From the NCBI GenBank assembly GCA_038213835.1, contig JBBQSN010000055.1, forward strand, positions 1 to 19,405: 19,405 nt of DNA. The letters are read 5' to 3'. Every line of letters starts with the position of its first letter. The stretch's first letter is position 1. Of the stretch, positions 7,151 to 14,816 are shown one piece after another. Under the pieces are notes generated by a model, which was not told where the DNA came from, searched no databases, and saw nothing but the letters and a program-made list of their open reading frames with translations. The stretch comes from JBBQSN01 sp038213835 (lineage in GTDB: Bacteria > Actinomycetota > Actinomycetes > Actinomycetales > CAWJMD01). The position numbers and the translations under genes were made by a program.

Positions 7151-8035
7151 ATGAAGGGCATCATCCTCGCGGGCGGGTCGGGCACGCGCCTCTACCCGAT
7201 CACCCTCGGCGTCAGCAAGCAGCTGATGCCGGTCTACGACAAGCCGATGGTGTACTACCCCCTCTCGACGCTGATGATGGCCGGGATCCGCGAGGTCCTG
7301 GTCATCACCACCCCGCAGGACAGCGACCAGTTCCGCCGGCTCCTCGGCGACGGGACGCCGATGGGGCTGTCCATCTCGTACGCAGTGCAGCCGCGGCCGG
7401 AGGGCCTGGCCCAGGCGTTCATCATCGGGGCCGACTTCATCGGCGACGACAAGGTGGCGCTCGTCCTCGGCGACAACATCTTCCACGGCACCGGTCTCGG
7501 CACGTCGCTGAAGACGAACAACGACGTCACCGGGGGGCACGTCTTCGCGTACCACGTGTCGAACCCGTCGGCCTACGGCGTGGTCGAGTTCGCCCCCGAC
7601 GGCACCGTGCTCTCACTCGAGGAGAAGCCCGAGCGCCCGCGCAGCAGCTTCGCGGTACCCGGGCTGTACTTCTACGACAACGACGTGGTCGAGATCGCCC
7701 GGGCGGTGCGCCCGTCGGCCCGGGGCGAGCTGGAGATCACGGCGGTCAACGACGCCTACCTGCAGGCCGGACGGCTCGGGGTCACGGTGCTCGAGCGCGG
7801 CACCGCGTGGCTCGACACCGGGACCTTCGAGGCGATGATGCAGGCGGCGGAGTTCGTCCAGGTCATCGAGGACAGGCAGGGCCAGAAGATCGGCTGCATC
7901 GAGGAGATCGCCTGGCGCGAGGGCTGGATCGACGACGCCCAGCTGCGAGAGCTCGCCGACCCGCTGCGCAAGAGCGGGTACGGCGAGTACCTGCTCGGCC
8001 TCATCACCGAGGAGCAGCACCGCCGGGGCGTGTGA
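7151..8035 (+). CDS. rfbA: Glucose-1-phosphate thymidylyltransferase
   Basis: The 294-residue protein makes dTDP-glucose from dTTP and glucose-1-phosphate, the first step to dTDP-L-rhamnose and other dTDP-deoxysugars. It has the nucleotidyltransferase signature GGSGTRLYPIT (8-18), KQLMPVYDKPMVYYPLS, LVLGDNIFHG with D108 as the metal-binding aspartate, the sugar-phosphate site LEEKPERP and WLDTGT. Length and motifs are those of the classical RmlA/RfbA enzyme throughout. The other dTDP-rhamnose genes (rmlB, rmlC, rmlD) are not in the window, unless the SDR at 4313 plays a related role. The gene has its own ribosome-binding site and ends in a hairpin shared with the convergent operon. Confidence 0.95.
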   Translation: MKGIILAGGSGTRLYPITLGVSKQLMPVYDKPMVYYPLSTLMMAGIREVLVITTPQDSDQFRRLLGDGTPMGLSISYAVQPRPEGLAQAFIIGADFIGDDKVALVLGDNIFHGTGLGTSLKTNNDVTGGHVFAYHVSNPSAYGVVEFAPDGTVLSLEEKPERPRSSFAVPGLYFYDNDVVEIARAVRPSARGELEITAVNDAYLQAGRLGVTVLERGTAWLDTGTFEAMMQAAEFVQVIEDRQGQKIGCIEEIAWREGWIDDAQLRELADPLRKSGYGEYLLGLITEEQHRRGV

Positions 8036-8069
8036 GCCCCACGATCCGCACGATCCGCACGAGGCTCAC
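8032..8069. terminator. Hairpin spanning two convergent stop codons (putative bidirectional terminator)
   Basis: GTGAGCC (8032-8038) and GGCTCAC (8063-8069) are perfect inverted repeats. One arm contains the rfbA TGA and the other contains the TGA of the minus-strand 171-residue gene. The 24-base loop holds a tandem 9-bp repeat, ACGATCCGC twice (8041-8058). There is no T run on either side. Confidence 0.45.
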
Positions 8070-8581
8070 GACGGCCGTCGGTCGGCCCAGCCCTCGATCC
8101 GGCGCAACGGCGCCCTGAGCCGGGGCAGCGGACGCACCGGCGCGCCGAGCACGGCCGCCACCGCGGCGGCGGGGTCGGCGGGGTCGACCTGCACGACGGC
8201 GTCGGTGCCGTAGGTCCGGCGCAGCTCGTCCAGGTGCCGCCCCTGGCGCGACGGGTCGGCGAACCGCTGCTCGAGGGCGAAACCGGCGCGGCGCACCACG
8301 GGCCAGCCCTCGTGGTCGAGCACCAGCACCGGGGTCGGCGAACCGGGCGCCGCCACGGCCCGCGCCAGCCCCGCCAGCAGCGCGTCGAGCGGCTCGGGTC
8401 CGGCCGGCAGCACCACGAGCACCACCGGGGCCTCGCGGCGCGGCACGTCCCGGCCCCGACGCAGTCCTGGCGGCGGCCCGCCGGTGAGCGGCACGACGAG
8501 CCGGCCCACCCCGGCCGCCAGCAGCCGGCGGACGGGGTTCCCCGGAGCCGACAGGCCCCGCACGATCCGAGCGAGGTTCAC
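8066..8581 (-). CDS. Protein of unknown function coupled to a MurG-like glycosyltransferase
   Basis: The 171-residue protein is not recognised. Its GTG (8581-8579) overlaps the TGA of the upstream glycosyltransferase gene (GTGA), which decides the start and implies coupled translation as the last gene of a three-gene operon. It looks soluble: a basic N-terminus, then a strand-like VVLVVLPAG, a helix (LDALLAGLARAVA), a second strand TPVLVLDHEGWPVVRRAGF and an Asp-rich VVQVDPADPAAAV. That alternating pattern suggests a Rossmann-like alpha/beta fold, perhaps a half glycosyltransferase domain, but no catalytic motif is visible. Membership in the surface-glycan operon is inferred from position. 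It ends inside a hairpin facing rfbA. Confidence 0.72.
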   Translation of the reverse strand: MNLARIVRGLSAPGNPVRRLLAAGVGRLVVPLTGGPPPGLRRGRDVPRREAPVVLVVLPAGPEPLDALLAGLARAVAAPGSPTPVLVLDHEGWPVVRRAGFALEQRFADPSRQGRHLDELRRTYGTDAVVQVDPADPAAAVAAVLGAPVRPLPRLRAPLRRIEGWADRRPS

Positions 8582-9654
8582 CGCACGACCCCGAGCACGG
8601 CCGCCATCGCCTCGGCCGCGCCGTTGCCCGGCCAGAGCGTGCGGCACCGGTGCGCGACCTGCGCGCGCCACACCGGGTCGACCAACCGGTCCACCGTCCG
8701 CGCCAGGGACGGCGCCGACAACGGCTCGAGGTGCAGCCCCGCGCCGTGCTCCTGCGCCCACCGGGCCCGGGCGAGCTGGTCGTCCAGCTGAGTCGTGTTG
8801 GCCACGAAGGCACTCGGCAGGGCGAACGCGACCGCCTCGTGGAAGGAGTTGTAGCCCGCGGTGGTGACCGCGGCGTCGAAGGCGCGCGACCAGCGGGTCA
8901 CCGGGTAGCGCGACACCACGTGCACGCCGCCGACACTGGACCCGGCGTCCCCGGCGATGGCCGGGCGGGTCACGCACACCTGCAGGCCGGGCACGGCGCT
9001 CAGCGCACCGACGACGGCTCCGAGCTCCCCGTCGATGTCGGCGAGGTTGCCGGCCCCGAGGCTCACCAGCACCGCCGGACGGTCCAGGGCCAGGCCGAGC
9101 TCCCCGCGCGCCACGTCCCGCTCCAGCAGGTCGTCGTCGTCGAGCAGCACGACCGGGCGGACCCGGACGGCGTCGGTGCGAGCCGCGGTCAGGCCCCGGT
9201 CGGCGGCGGCGGCCACCTCCCCGGGCTCGATCACCAGGTCGAACCCGGCCGCCTCGTGCAGCTGGGCCGCCCCGAGGCCGGGCTTCCACATCGCCCGCCG
9301 TGACCAGATCATCCGGGTGGACGGGTGCGCCGCGCGGCTCCTCAGCAGGCCGGGGTAGGGGTAGGCGCCGTCGAAGACCACGACGTCGGGGCGGAACCGC
9401 GCGACCGCCGCCGCCGCACGCCGCTCGAAGACCCGGCTCCAGCGGCGCGAGCCGATCCCGAGGTCGCCGGCCGACGGCAGGTACTCGAAGTCGAGGCGTC
9501 CCGCGACCGCCTGCCCGACCGCCTGCGACATCGACAGCACGTGGACCTCGGCGTCCGGGGCGCGCCGCCCCATCGCCACCAGCCGGGTGAGGTGACCCAT
9601 GCCGGCGCCGTTGGAGCTGACGAGCAGCACCCGTGGCGCCGCCGGCCCACTCAT
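8578..9654 (-). CDS. GT-B glycosyltransferase, MurG/GT28-like
   Basis: The 358-residue protein (from ATG 9654) begins VLLVSSNGAGMGHLTRL (9-25), the glycine-rich loop with histidine seen in MurG-type and related GT-B enzymes. The C-terminal half has VLVSLGAGN, then DAAVTTAGYNSFHEAVAFALPSAFV with H272-E273, the GT28-type donor site ('t..G..s..E....g.P.i'). TQLDDQLARARWAQEHGAG follows, as in the family's 'Q..nA..l...G.g' segment. It probably glycosylates a lipid- or nucleotide-linked acceptor in the cytoplasm. ATG 9654 overlaps the upstream GT2 stop (ATGA) and its own stop overlaps the next GTG, so the three genes are translationally coupled. Substrates are unknown. It is not MurG itself, judging by context and divergent sequence. 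Confidence 0.83.
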   Translation of the reverse strand: MSGPAAPRVLLVSSNGAGMGHLTRLVAMGRRAPDAEVHVLSMSQAVGQAVAGRLDFEYLPSAGDLGIGSRRWSRVFERRAAAAVARFRPDVVVFDGAYPYPGLLRSRAAHPSTRMIWSRRAMWKPGLGAAQLHEAAGFDLVIEPGEVAAAADRGLTAARTDAVRVRPVVLLDDDDLLERDVARGELGLALDRPAVLVSLGAGNLADIDGELGAVVGALSAVPGLQVCVTRPAIAGDAGSSVGGVHVVSRYPVTRWSRAFDAAVTTAGYNSFHEAVAFALPSAFVANTTQLDDQLARARWAQEHGAGLHLEPLSAPSLARTVDRLVDPVWRAQVAHRCRTLWPGNGAAEAMAAVLGVVR

Positions 9655-10685
9655 CCGCGCGACCGGCGACCGCCGAGGGCCTCGCGCAGGAACCCCGCCC
9701 CCCAGGCGAGGTGCATGGTGCAAAGGACGAGCGGCAGCCGCAGCCGGGCAGGTGCCGGCAGGCCGCGGGCGGCCACCAGCGTGACGCCGAGGACGCCCGC
9801 CGCGTACGACGCCGGCGCCAGCAAGGCCACCGTCAGGACCGGCGGCCCCACCACGGCGCCGACGAGCCCGACGACGGTGCCGGCGCCGAGGACGACCACG
9901 ACGGTCGGCGGCGTCAGGTACCGGACGTTCGCCGTCTCGGGGTAGCGCCGGATCACCTGGAACCGCCAGGCACCGGTGGTGAAGAACTGGTGCAGCAGGG
10001 CGCGCGGGGTCGCGCGCGGGCGGTAGGTGACCCGCAGGTCGGGCGAGAACCAGACCCGGCCACCGGCCAGCCGGATCCGGTGGTTCAGCTCCCAGTCCTG
10101 GGCCCGGACGAACCCCTCGTCGAACCCTCCCAGGCGCTGCAGCACCTCACGCGTGAAGGTGCCGAGGTAGACGGTGTCCACCTCGCCGGCCTGCCCGCCG
10201 ACGTGGAAGCGCGCGTCGCCGATCCCCCAGCGGCTGCTCATCGCCCAGGCGACGGCCGACTCGAAGGGGGTGGTCCCCTCCGGGGCCATCAGCCCGCCGA
10301 CGTTGTCCGCACCCGAGCTCTCCAGCACCTCGACCGCCGTGCGCACGTAGTCCGCGGGCAGCACCCCGTGGGCGTCGACCCGGACGATGACCGGGTGGGA
10401 CGTCGCTGCGATCGCGGCGTTCAGCCCCGCGGGCGTGCGGCCGGTCGGGTTGTCGACGACCAGGACCCGGCTGCTCTCGGCGCCCAGCCCGTCCGCCACC
10501 GCCCGGGTGTCGTCGCGCGAGGGACCCACGGCGACCACGACGTCGAGGCGACCCGGGTAGTCCTGGTCGAGGATGCTGTGGACGGCGTGGGCCAGGTGCC
10601 GGCTCTCGTTGACGGCCGGCATCACGGCGCACACGTCGGGCCAGCGGGTCCGGCCCGAGGACGTCGGAGCACTCGGGGCGGACAT
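9651..10685 (-). CDS. Glycosyltransferase family 2, ExoA-like, with C-terminal membrane segments
   Basis: The 344-residue protein starts with VCAVMPAVNESRHLAHAVHSILDQ, a GT2 first strand. It continues with NPTGRTPAGLNAAI and VRVDAHGVLP (D104-A-H106 at the metal site). This combination is typical of succinoglycan ExoA-like enzymes, in which DAH replaces DxD. QDWELNHRI (196-204) supplies the acidic catalytic-base motif, and RALLHQFFTTGAWR resembles the Q..RW segment of processive GT2 enzymes. Three or so hydrophobic segments follow from about residue 245. ATG 10685 is preferred over the upstream open frame because TACCAT lies 7 bases before it. It is the first gene of a three-gene coupled operon and lies divergent to the secreted peptidase-like gene. 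Sugar specificity unknown. Confidence 0.84.
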   Translation of the reverse strand: MSAPSAPTSSGRTRWPDVCAVMPAVNESRHLAHAVHSILDQDYPGRLDVVVAVGPSRDDTRAVADGLGAESSRVLVVDNPTGRTPAGLNAAIAATSHPVIVRVDAHGVLPADYVRTAVEVLESSGADNVGGLMAPEGTTPFESAVAWAMSSRWGIGDARFHVGGQAGEVDTVYLGTFTREVLQRLGGFDEGFVRAQDWELNHRIRLAGGRVWFSPDLRVTYRPRATPRALLHQFFTTGAWRFQVIRRYPETANVRYLTPPTVVVVLGAGTVVGLVGAVVGPPVLTVALLAPASYAAGVLGVTLVAARGLPAPARLRLPLVLCTMHLAWGAGFLREALGGRRSRG

Positions 10686-10692
10686 CGCCGCG

Positions 10693-10698
10693 ATGGTA
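10693..10698 (-). promoter_or_regulatory. Putative -10 box (TACCAT) of a leaderless promoter for the ExoA-like operon
   Basis: On the minus strand TACCAT ends 7 bases before ATG 10685. It supports the shorter start. Confidence 0.5.
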
Positions 10699-10787
10699 GC
10701 CCAGGAGTGCCCCCGGCCCCGCAGGGCGGTCGGCCGTGACAGGCTGCACCGACGGAGCAATCACAGCCCTGTTCTTCGTCCGACCGG

Positions 10788-10814
10788 CTCAAGCCCCCAG
10801 GACCCGGCTCCGAA
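10788..10814 (+). promoter_or_regulatory. Possible FliA/WhiG-type (sigma-28) promoter, CTCA-N17-TCCGAA
   Basis: CTCA (10788-10791) and TCCGAA (10809-10814) are 17 bases apart. This resembles the CTCA-N15-17-GCCGAA pattern reported for actinobacterial FliA-type sigma factors, with one mismatch in the second box. It lies 37 bases before ATG 10852, with GAAGG (10841-10845) in the leader. No TANNNT box is placed well for this gene. Confidence 0.28.
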
Positions 10815-10851
10815 TCAGCAGGGTCCGTCGTCATCGGCCCGAAGGTGTTCC

Positions 10852-12609
10852 ATGCTCCGCGCGTCCGTCCGACCCTCCCGCCTGCGTCAGGTCACGGCCC
10901 TGGCCTGCGGCGCCGCCGCCGTCCTGGCCGTCCTGGTGGCAGCCCCCGCGCAGGCGGCGACGCCGACCCCGGTGACGCCGGTGTTCCCCTCCACGATCGA
11001 CCCGTACGGCTACGACAAGGAGGACACCTGCGACCCCACGGCCAAGCCCGGCGCGGTCGAGGTCGTCCGGCTGCTGCAGCGCACGTACGGCACGTCGCTC
11101 GCGACCAACATCCCGCGCGCCTGCAGCGGGACCGGCACGAGCGGACACCACTCCGGGCGCGCGATCGACTGGATGACCAACAGCCGCGTCCCGGCGCAGA
11201 AGGCCATGGGTGACGCGTTCGTCACCTGGCTGCTGGCCACGGACAAGTACGGCAACAAGCACGCCAACGGCCGCCGGCTCGGCGTGCAGTACGTCATCTG
11301 GAACAGCCGGATGTTCCCGCTGTACGGGTCGAACCCGCAGTGGAAGGAGTACAACGGCTGCCTCACGTCGCGCACGTCGGCGGCGGACGACAACTACTGC
11401 CACCGCAACCACGTGCACACCTCGCTGTCGTGGAACGGCGCCTACAAGCGCACCTCCTGGTACACCTGGGCCGGCATGTCCCGGCTCGCCTGCCCCACCC
11501 CCGCGACGCCCGCCCGCTGGACGGCGCCCGCTGCCCGTGGCCTCGGCCTCGTCCCGTTGGTCCCGGCCCGCCTGTTCGACAGCCGATCGGGCGACGCCGT
11601 CGCCGGCGGGTGCTACCTCGCCCCGCAGGCACGCTACGACGTGCAGGTGACCGGTCGGGGTGGCGTGCCCGCGTCGGGCGTGGCCGCCGTCGTCCTGAAC
11701 GTGGTCTCCGTCGACCCCGACCGCGCGACCTTCCTGGCCGCCTACCCGGCGGGCTCGACCGCGCCCAGCACCAGCTCGGTCAACGCCCTGCCCGGTGAGA
11801 GCACCGCGGCCTCGGTCGTCGTCCCCGTCGGGACGGGCGGCAAGGTCAGCGTGCTGAACGGCACCGGCGCCAGCGACCTCGTGGTCGACGTCACCGGCTA
11901 CTTCCCGAGCGACGGCAGCGGGGCCCGGTACCAGCCGGCGCCCGCCGCCGTCCGGGCCCTGGACGAGCGCGTCGAACGTGGCTCCTGGTCCGCCGTCACC
12001 GCGGGCCTGCCGTCCGGCACCACCGCCGTGGTCACGAACGTGGTCCTGGACGGCTCGTCCACGGCCGGCTACGGCTCGGTGACCCCGCGTCCCCTGGCGC
12101 ACGCCCCGGCCACGTCGGCGCTGAACGTGCAGGGTGGCAAGGTCGCCACCAACCGCGTGATCACGCAGGTCGAGTCCGGCGGCGCCGCGATCTACACCAG
12201 CACGAACACCCGGGCCGTCGTCGACGTCACCGGCTGGTTCGGCGGCTCGGGGGCCTCCTACTACCCGCTCGCGCCGCAGCGGCTGGTCGACACCCGGAGC
12301 GGCACGGGCGCCGACCGGCTGTCGGGCGGGGAGCAGACCGTGCTGACCCTGACCGGTGCCGCCGGCGTCCCGGCCGGCGTCACTGCCGTGGCCGTCACCA
12401 TGACCCTGACCGGCTCCGAGCGCGCGACCCACGCGACCGTCTGGAAGCAGGGCCGGCCGCAGCCGGCCACCTCGGACCTCAACATCGTCCCCGGTGACAG
12501 CAAGGCGAACCTCGTGCTGGCGCCGGTCGACTCCTCGGGCCGGGTGCTGATCGAGCTCGACCGGGGCTCCGCGGACCTCGTCGTCGACGTCCTGGGCTAC
12601 TACCGCTAG
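10852..12609 (+). CDS. Secreted M15-type metallopeptidase-like protein with three C-terminal surface repeats
   Basis: A 585-residue exported protein. Residues 1-35 form a signal peptide: basic N-region, hydrophobic core, then APAQA before ATPTP. The next domain (about 45-220) has SGHHSGRAID at 97-106, matching the SxHxxGxAxD zinc motif of peptidase M15 (VanX/VanY/LAS type), and NHVH at 186-189 supplying the HxH motif. Such enzymes cut peptidoglycan stem peptides, so a wall-hydrolase role is likely, though the glutamate base is not identified. Residues about 235-351, 360-463 and 468-585 are three copies of a repeat that begins RLFDSRSG or RLVDTRSG (degenerate in copy two) and ends VVDVTGYF, VVDVTGWF or VVDVLGYYR. 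This module is common at the C-termini of secreted actinobacterial enzymes. ATG 10852 has GAAGG 6 bases upstream. Confidence 0.8.
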   Translation: MLRASVRPSRLRQVTALACGAAAVLAVLVAAPAQAATPTPVTPVFPSTIDPYGYDKEDTCDPTAKPGAVEVVRLLQRTYGTSLATNIPRACSGTGTSGHHSGRAIDWMTNSRVPAQKAMGDAFVTWLLATDKYGNKHANGRRLGVQYVIWNSRMFPLYGSNPQWKEYNGCLTSRTSAADDNYCHRNHVHTSLSWNGAYKRTSWYTWAGMSRLACPTPATPARWTAPAARGLGLVPLVPARLFDSRSGDAVAGGCYLAPQARYDVQVTGRGGVPASGVAAVVLNVVSVDPDRATFLAAYPAGSTAPSTSSVNALPGESTAASVVVPVGTGGKVSVLNGTGASDLVVDVTGYFPSDGSGARYQPAPAAVRALDERVERGSWSAVTAGLPSGTTAVVTNVVLDGSSTAGYGSVTPRPLAHAPATSALNVQGGKVATNRVITQVESGGAAIYTSTNTRAVVDVTGWFGGSGASYYPLAPQRLVDTRSGTGADRLSGGEQTVLTLTGAAGVPAGVTAVAVTMTLTGSERATHATVWKQGRPQPATSDLNIVPGDSKANLVLAPVDSSGRVLIELDRGSADLVVDVLGYYR

Positions 12610-12621
12610 GGGCGGACGGAC

Positions 12622-13785
12622 CTACCTGGCGAGGAGCTGACGTGCCATCACGACGCGCTGGATCTGGTTGGTGCCCTCGTAGATCTGGGTGATCTTGGCG
12701 TCGCGCATCATCCGCTCGAGCGGGAAGTCCTTGACGTAGCCCGAGCCGCCGAGCAGCTGGACGGCGTCGGTGGTGATCGACATCGCGACGTCGGAGGCGA
12801 AGCACTTGGCGGCGGCACCGAAGAACGCGAGGTCGGCGTCGCCGCGCTCGGACTTCGAGGCCGCGACGTAGACCATCTGCCGCGCCGCCTCGAGCTGCAT
12901 CGCCATGTCGGCGAGCATGAACTGCACGCCCTGGAACTCGGCGATGTGCTTGCCGAACTGGGACCGCTCCTTGACGTAGGCGACCGCGTGGTCCAGGGCG
13001 CCCTGGGCGATGCCGACGGCCTGGGCGCCGATCGTGACCCGGGTGTGGTCGAGCGTCCTCAGCGCGATCCTCAGGCCGTCGCCGACCTCGCCGACCCGGC
13101 GGTCGTCGCCGATCCGGACCTTGTCCAGGTGCAGCTCGCGGGTGGGCGAGCCCTTGATCCCGAGCTTGCGCTCGAGCTCGCCGTAGGTGAACCCCTCGTC
13201 GCCGTCCTGGACGACGAACGCGGTGACGTTGCGCCCGCGGGGGCCGTCCGGGTCGGTGACGGCGAGCACGGTGTAGAACCTCGACACCCCGGCGTTCGTG
13301 ATCCAGGACTTCTGGCCGCTGAGCACCCACTCGTCGCCGTCGGCGACGGCCCGGGTGCGCATGCTCGCGGTGTCGGAGCCGGCCTCGCGCTCGGACAGGC
13401 CGTAGGAGAACATGGCCTCGCCGCGCGCCACCGGCGGCAGGTAACGGGCCTTGACCTCCTCGGAGGCGGCCAGCACGAGCGGCATCGTGCCCAGCTTGTT
13501 CACCGCCGGGATCAGCGACGACGACGCGCCGACGCGGGCGACCTCCTCGATCACGATGCAGGGGGCCAGCGCGTCGGCGCCGACGCCGTCGTGCTCCTCG
13601 CCGATGTGGGGCGCGTGGAAGTCCGAGGCCACCAGGGCGTCCAGGGCCTCCTGCGGGAACCGCGCCTCCTCGTCCACCGCGGCCGCGTACGGCGCGATCT
13701 TGTCCTCGGCGACGGCACGGACGGCGGCGCGCAGCTCCTCGTGGTCCTCGGAGGTGCGGAACAGGTCGAACTCGGGGACGCTCAC
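12622..13785 (-). CDS. Acyl-CoA dehydrogenase (short/branched-chain type)
   Basis: The 387-residue flavoenzyme oxidises acyl-CoA to the 2-enoyl-CoA using FAD, in fatty-acid or branched-chain amino-acid breakdown. Family signatures run in order: LSEREAGSDTASM (about 130), WVLSGQKSWITNAG, ELERKLGIKGSPT, RSQFGKHIAEFQGVQFMLADMA, QLLGGSGYVKDFPLERMMRDAKI and IYEGTNQIQR. E370 in the last motif is the expected catalytic base, in the position used by short- and branched-chain enzymes. Full length, no damage. GTG 13785 is 7 bases downstream of a TAACAT box, so it probably makes a leaderless mRNA. It converges on the peptidase-like gene with only 12 bases between stops. No electron-transfer or CoA-ligase partner is nearby. 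Confidence 0.93.
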   Translation of the reverse strand: MSVPEFDLFRTSEDHEELRAAVRAVAEDKIAPYAAAVDEEARFPQEALDALVASDFHAPHIGEEHDGVGADALAPCIVIEEVARVGASSSLIPAVNKLGTMPLVLAASEEVKARYLPPVARGEAMFSYGLSEREAGSDTASMRTRAVADGDEWVLSGQKSWITNAGVSRFYTVLAVTDPDGPRGRNVTAFVVQDGDEGFTYGELERKLGIKGSPTRELHLDKVRIGDDRRVGEVGDGLRIALRTLDHTRVTIGAQAVGIAQGALDHAVAYVKERSQFGKHIAEFQGVQFMLADMAMQLEAARQMVYVAASKSERGDADLAFFGAAAKCFASDVAMSITTDAVQLLGGSGYVKDFPLERMMRDAKITQIYEGTNQIQRVVMARQLLAR

Positions 13786-13792
13786 CCGACCT

Positions 13793-13798
13793 ATGTTA
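13793..13798 (-). promoter_or_regulatory. Putative -10 box (TAACAT) of a leaderless promoter for the acyl-CoA dehydrogenase gene
   Basis: On the minus strand TAACAT ends 7 bases before GTG 13785, in the 32-base gap after the F420-type oxidoreductase gene. Confidence 0.48.
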
Positions 13799-13817
13799 CC
13801 GGTGGGTCACCCCGGCA

Positions 13818-14804
13818 TCAGGACAGTGCCGGGACGACCTCCTGCTCGAACAGGTCGAGGCTGCCGCGATCGTACGCGGCGTCGGCGAAGTAGCAGATCG
13901 TGTAGGCCAGGCCGTTGCTCCCGGCCGCGCGCAGCCGCTCGACCACCTGCTCCGGGGTGCCGACCGCAGCACCGTCCCGGAAGGCGCCCATCAGGTCGCC
14001 CTCGCGGTGCGGGAGCCGGCGGCGGTAGTGGTCCTCGATCCAGGCCAGCCGGTCCGCGACCTCGCTCTCGTCGCGTCCCACCACGACGTTGACGTTGCCC
14101 GAGCGGGTGATCTCGGAGAAGTCGCGACCGACGTCGCGGCAGTGCTGCTCCAGCACCGCGGACTTGTGCGCCCAGGTCTCCGGCGTCGCGTCGAAGTTCG
14201 TGTACTGCGCGTGCTGGGCCGCGATCCGCAGCGTCTTCTTCTCCCCGCCGCCGGCGATCCACAACGGGATACCGTTCTCCTGCAACGGCTTCGGTTGGCA
14301 GATGGCACCGTCGACCTGGTAGTGCCGCCCCTCGAACGTGACCCGGCCCTGGCGCCAGGCCTGCTGGAGGACCTGGACGCCCTCGTCGAGCATCGCGAGC
14401 CGCTCACCGGCCCGCGGGAAGCCGTAGCCGTAGGCCTTCCACTCGTGCTCGTACCAGCCGCCGCCGATGCCCATCTCGACCCGCCCGCCGCTGATGACGT
14501 CGATCGTGGCCGCCACCTTGGCCAGGTACATCGGGTTCCGGTACCCCATGCACGTGCACATCTGGCCGAGCCGGACCCGCGAGGTGCTGGCAGCCAACGC
14601 CGCCATCAGCGTCCACGCCTCGTGCGTCGCCTCGTCGGTGGGCTCCGGCACCGTGTGGAAGTGGTCGTAGACCCACACCGACTCCCAGGCTGTGCCCTCG
14701 TCAGCGTGCACCGCCAGGTCGCGCACGGTCTGCCACTGGTCGGCGGGGGCGATGCCGGCGAGGTCGAGGCGCCAGCCCTGCGGTACGAACAGTCCGAAGC
14801 GCAT
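13818..14804 (-). CDS. LLM-class (luciferase-like) F420-dependent oxidoreductase
   Basis: The 328-residue protein belongs to the bacterial luciferase-like TIM-barrel superfamily. It opens MRFGLFVPQGW and has WESVWVYDHFHTVPEP (about 41-56), the strand-turn of F420-binding members. TSRVRLGQMCTCMGYRNPMYLAKVAATIDVISGGRVEMGIGGGW then follows in pieces that match the family core. IPLWIAGGGEKKTLRIAAQHA is the phosphate-binding region. In actinomycetes such proteins usually use coenzyme F420, though some use FMN; the substrate cannot be told. ATG 14804 follows a TAGGGT box by 6 bases. Its -10 box overlaps the stop codon of the upstream kinase gene. Confidence 0.88.
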   Translation of the reverse strand: MRFGLFVPQGWRLDLAGIAPADQWQTVRDLAVHADEGTAWESVWVYDHFHTVPEPTDEATHEAWTLMAALAASTSRVRLGQMCTCMGYRNPMYLAKVAATIDVISGGRVEMGIGGGWYEHEWKAYGYGFPRAGERLAMLDEGVQVLQQAWRQGRVTFEGRHYQVDGAICQPKPLQENGIPLWIAGGGEKKTLRIAAQHAQYTNFDATPETWAHKSAVLEQHCRDVGRDFSEITRSGNVNVVVGRDESEVADRLAWIEDHYRRRLPHREGDLMGAFRDGAAVGTPEQVVERLRAAGSNGLAYTICYFADAAYDRGSLDLFEQEVVPALS

Positions 14805-14810
14805 GCCGCG

Positions 14811-14816
14811 ACCCTA
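14811..14816 (-). promoter_or_regulatory. Putative -10 box (TAGGGT) overlapping the upstream stop codon
   Basis: On the minus strand TAGGGT ends 6 bases before ATG 14804. Its first three bases are the TAG stop of the APH-like gene, so the promoter lies in the end of that gene. Confidence 0.48.

Noticed and set aside
12603..12615. CCGC-TAGGG-GCGG stem at the end of the peptidase-like gene as a terminator
   Set aside because: A 4-bp stem without a T run is too weak in GC-rich DNA to call.
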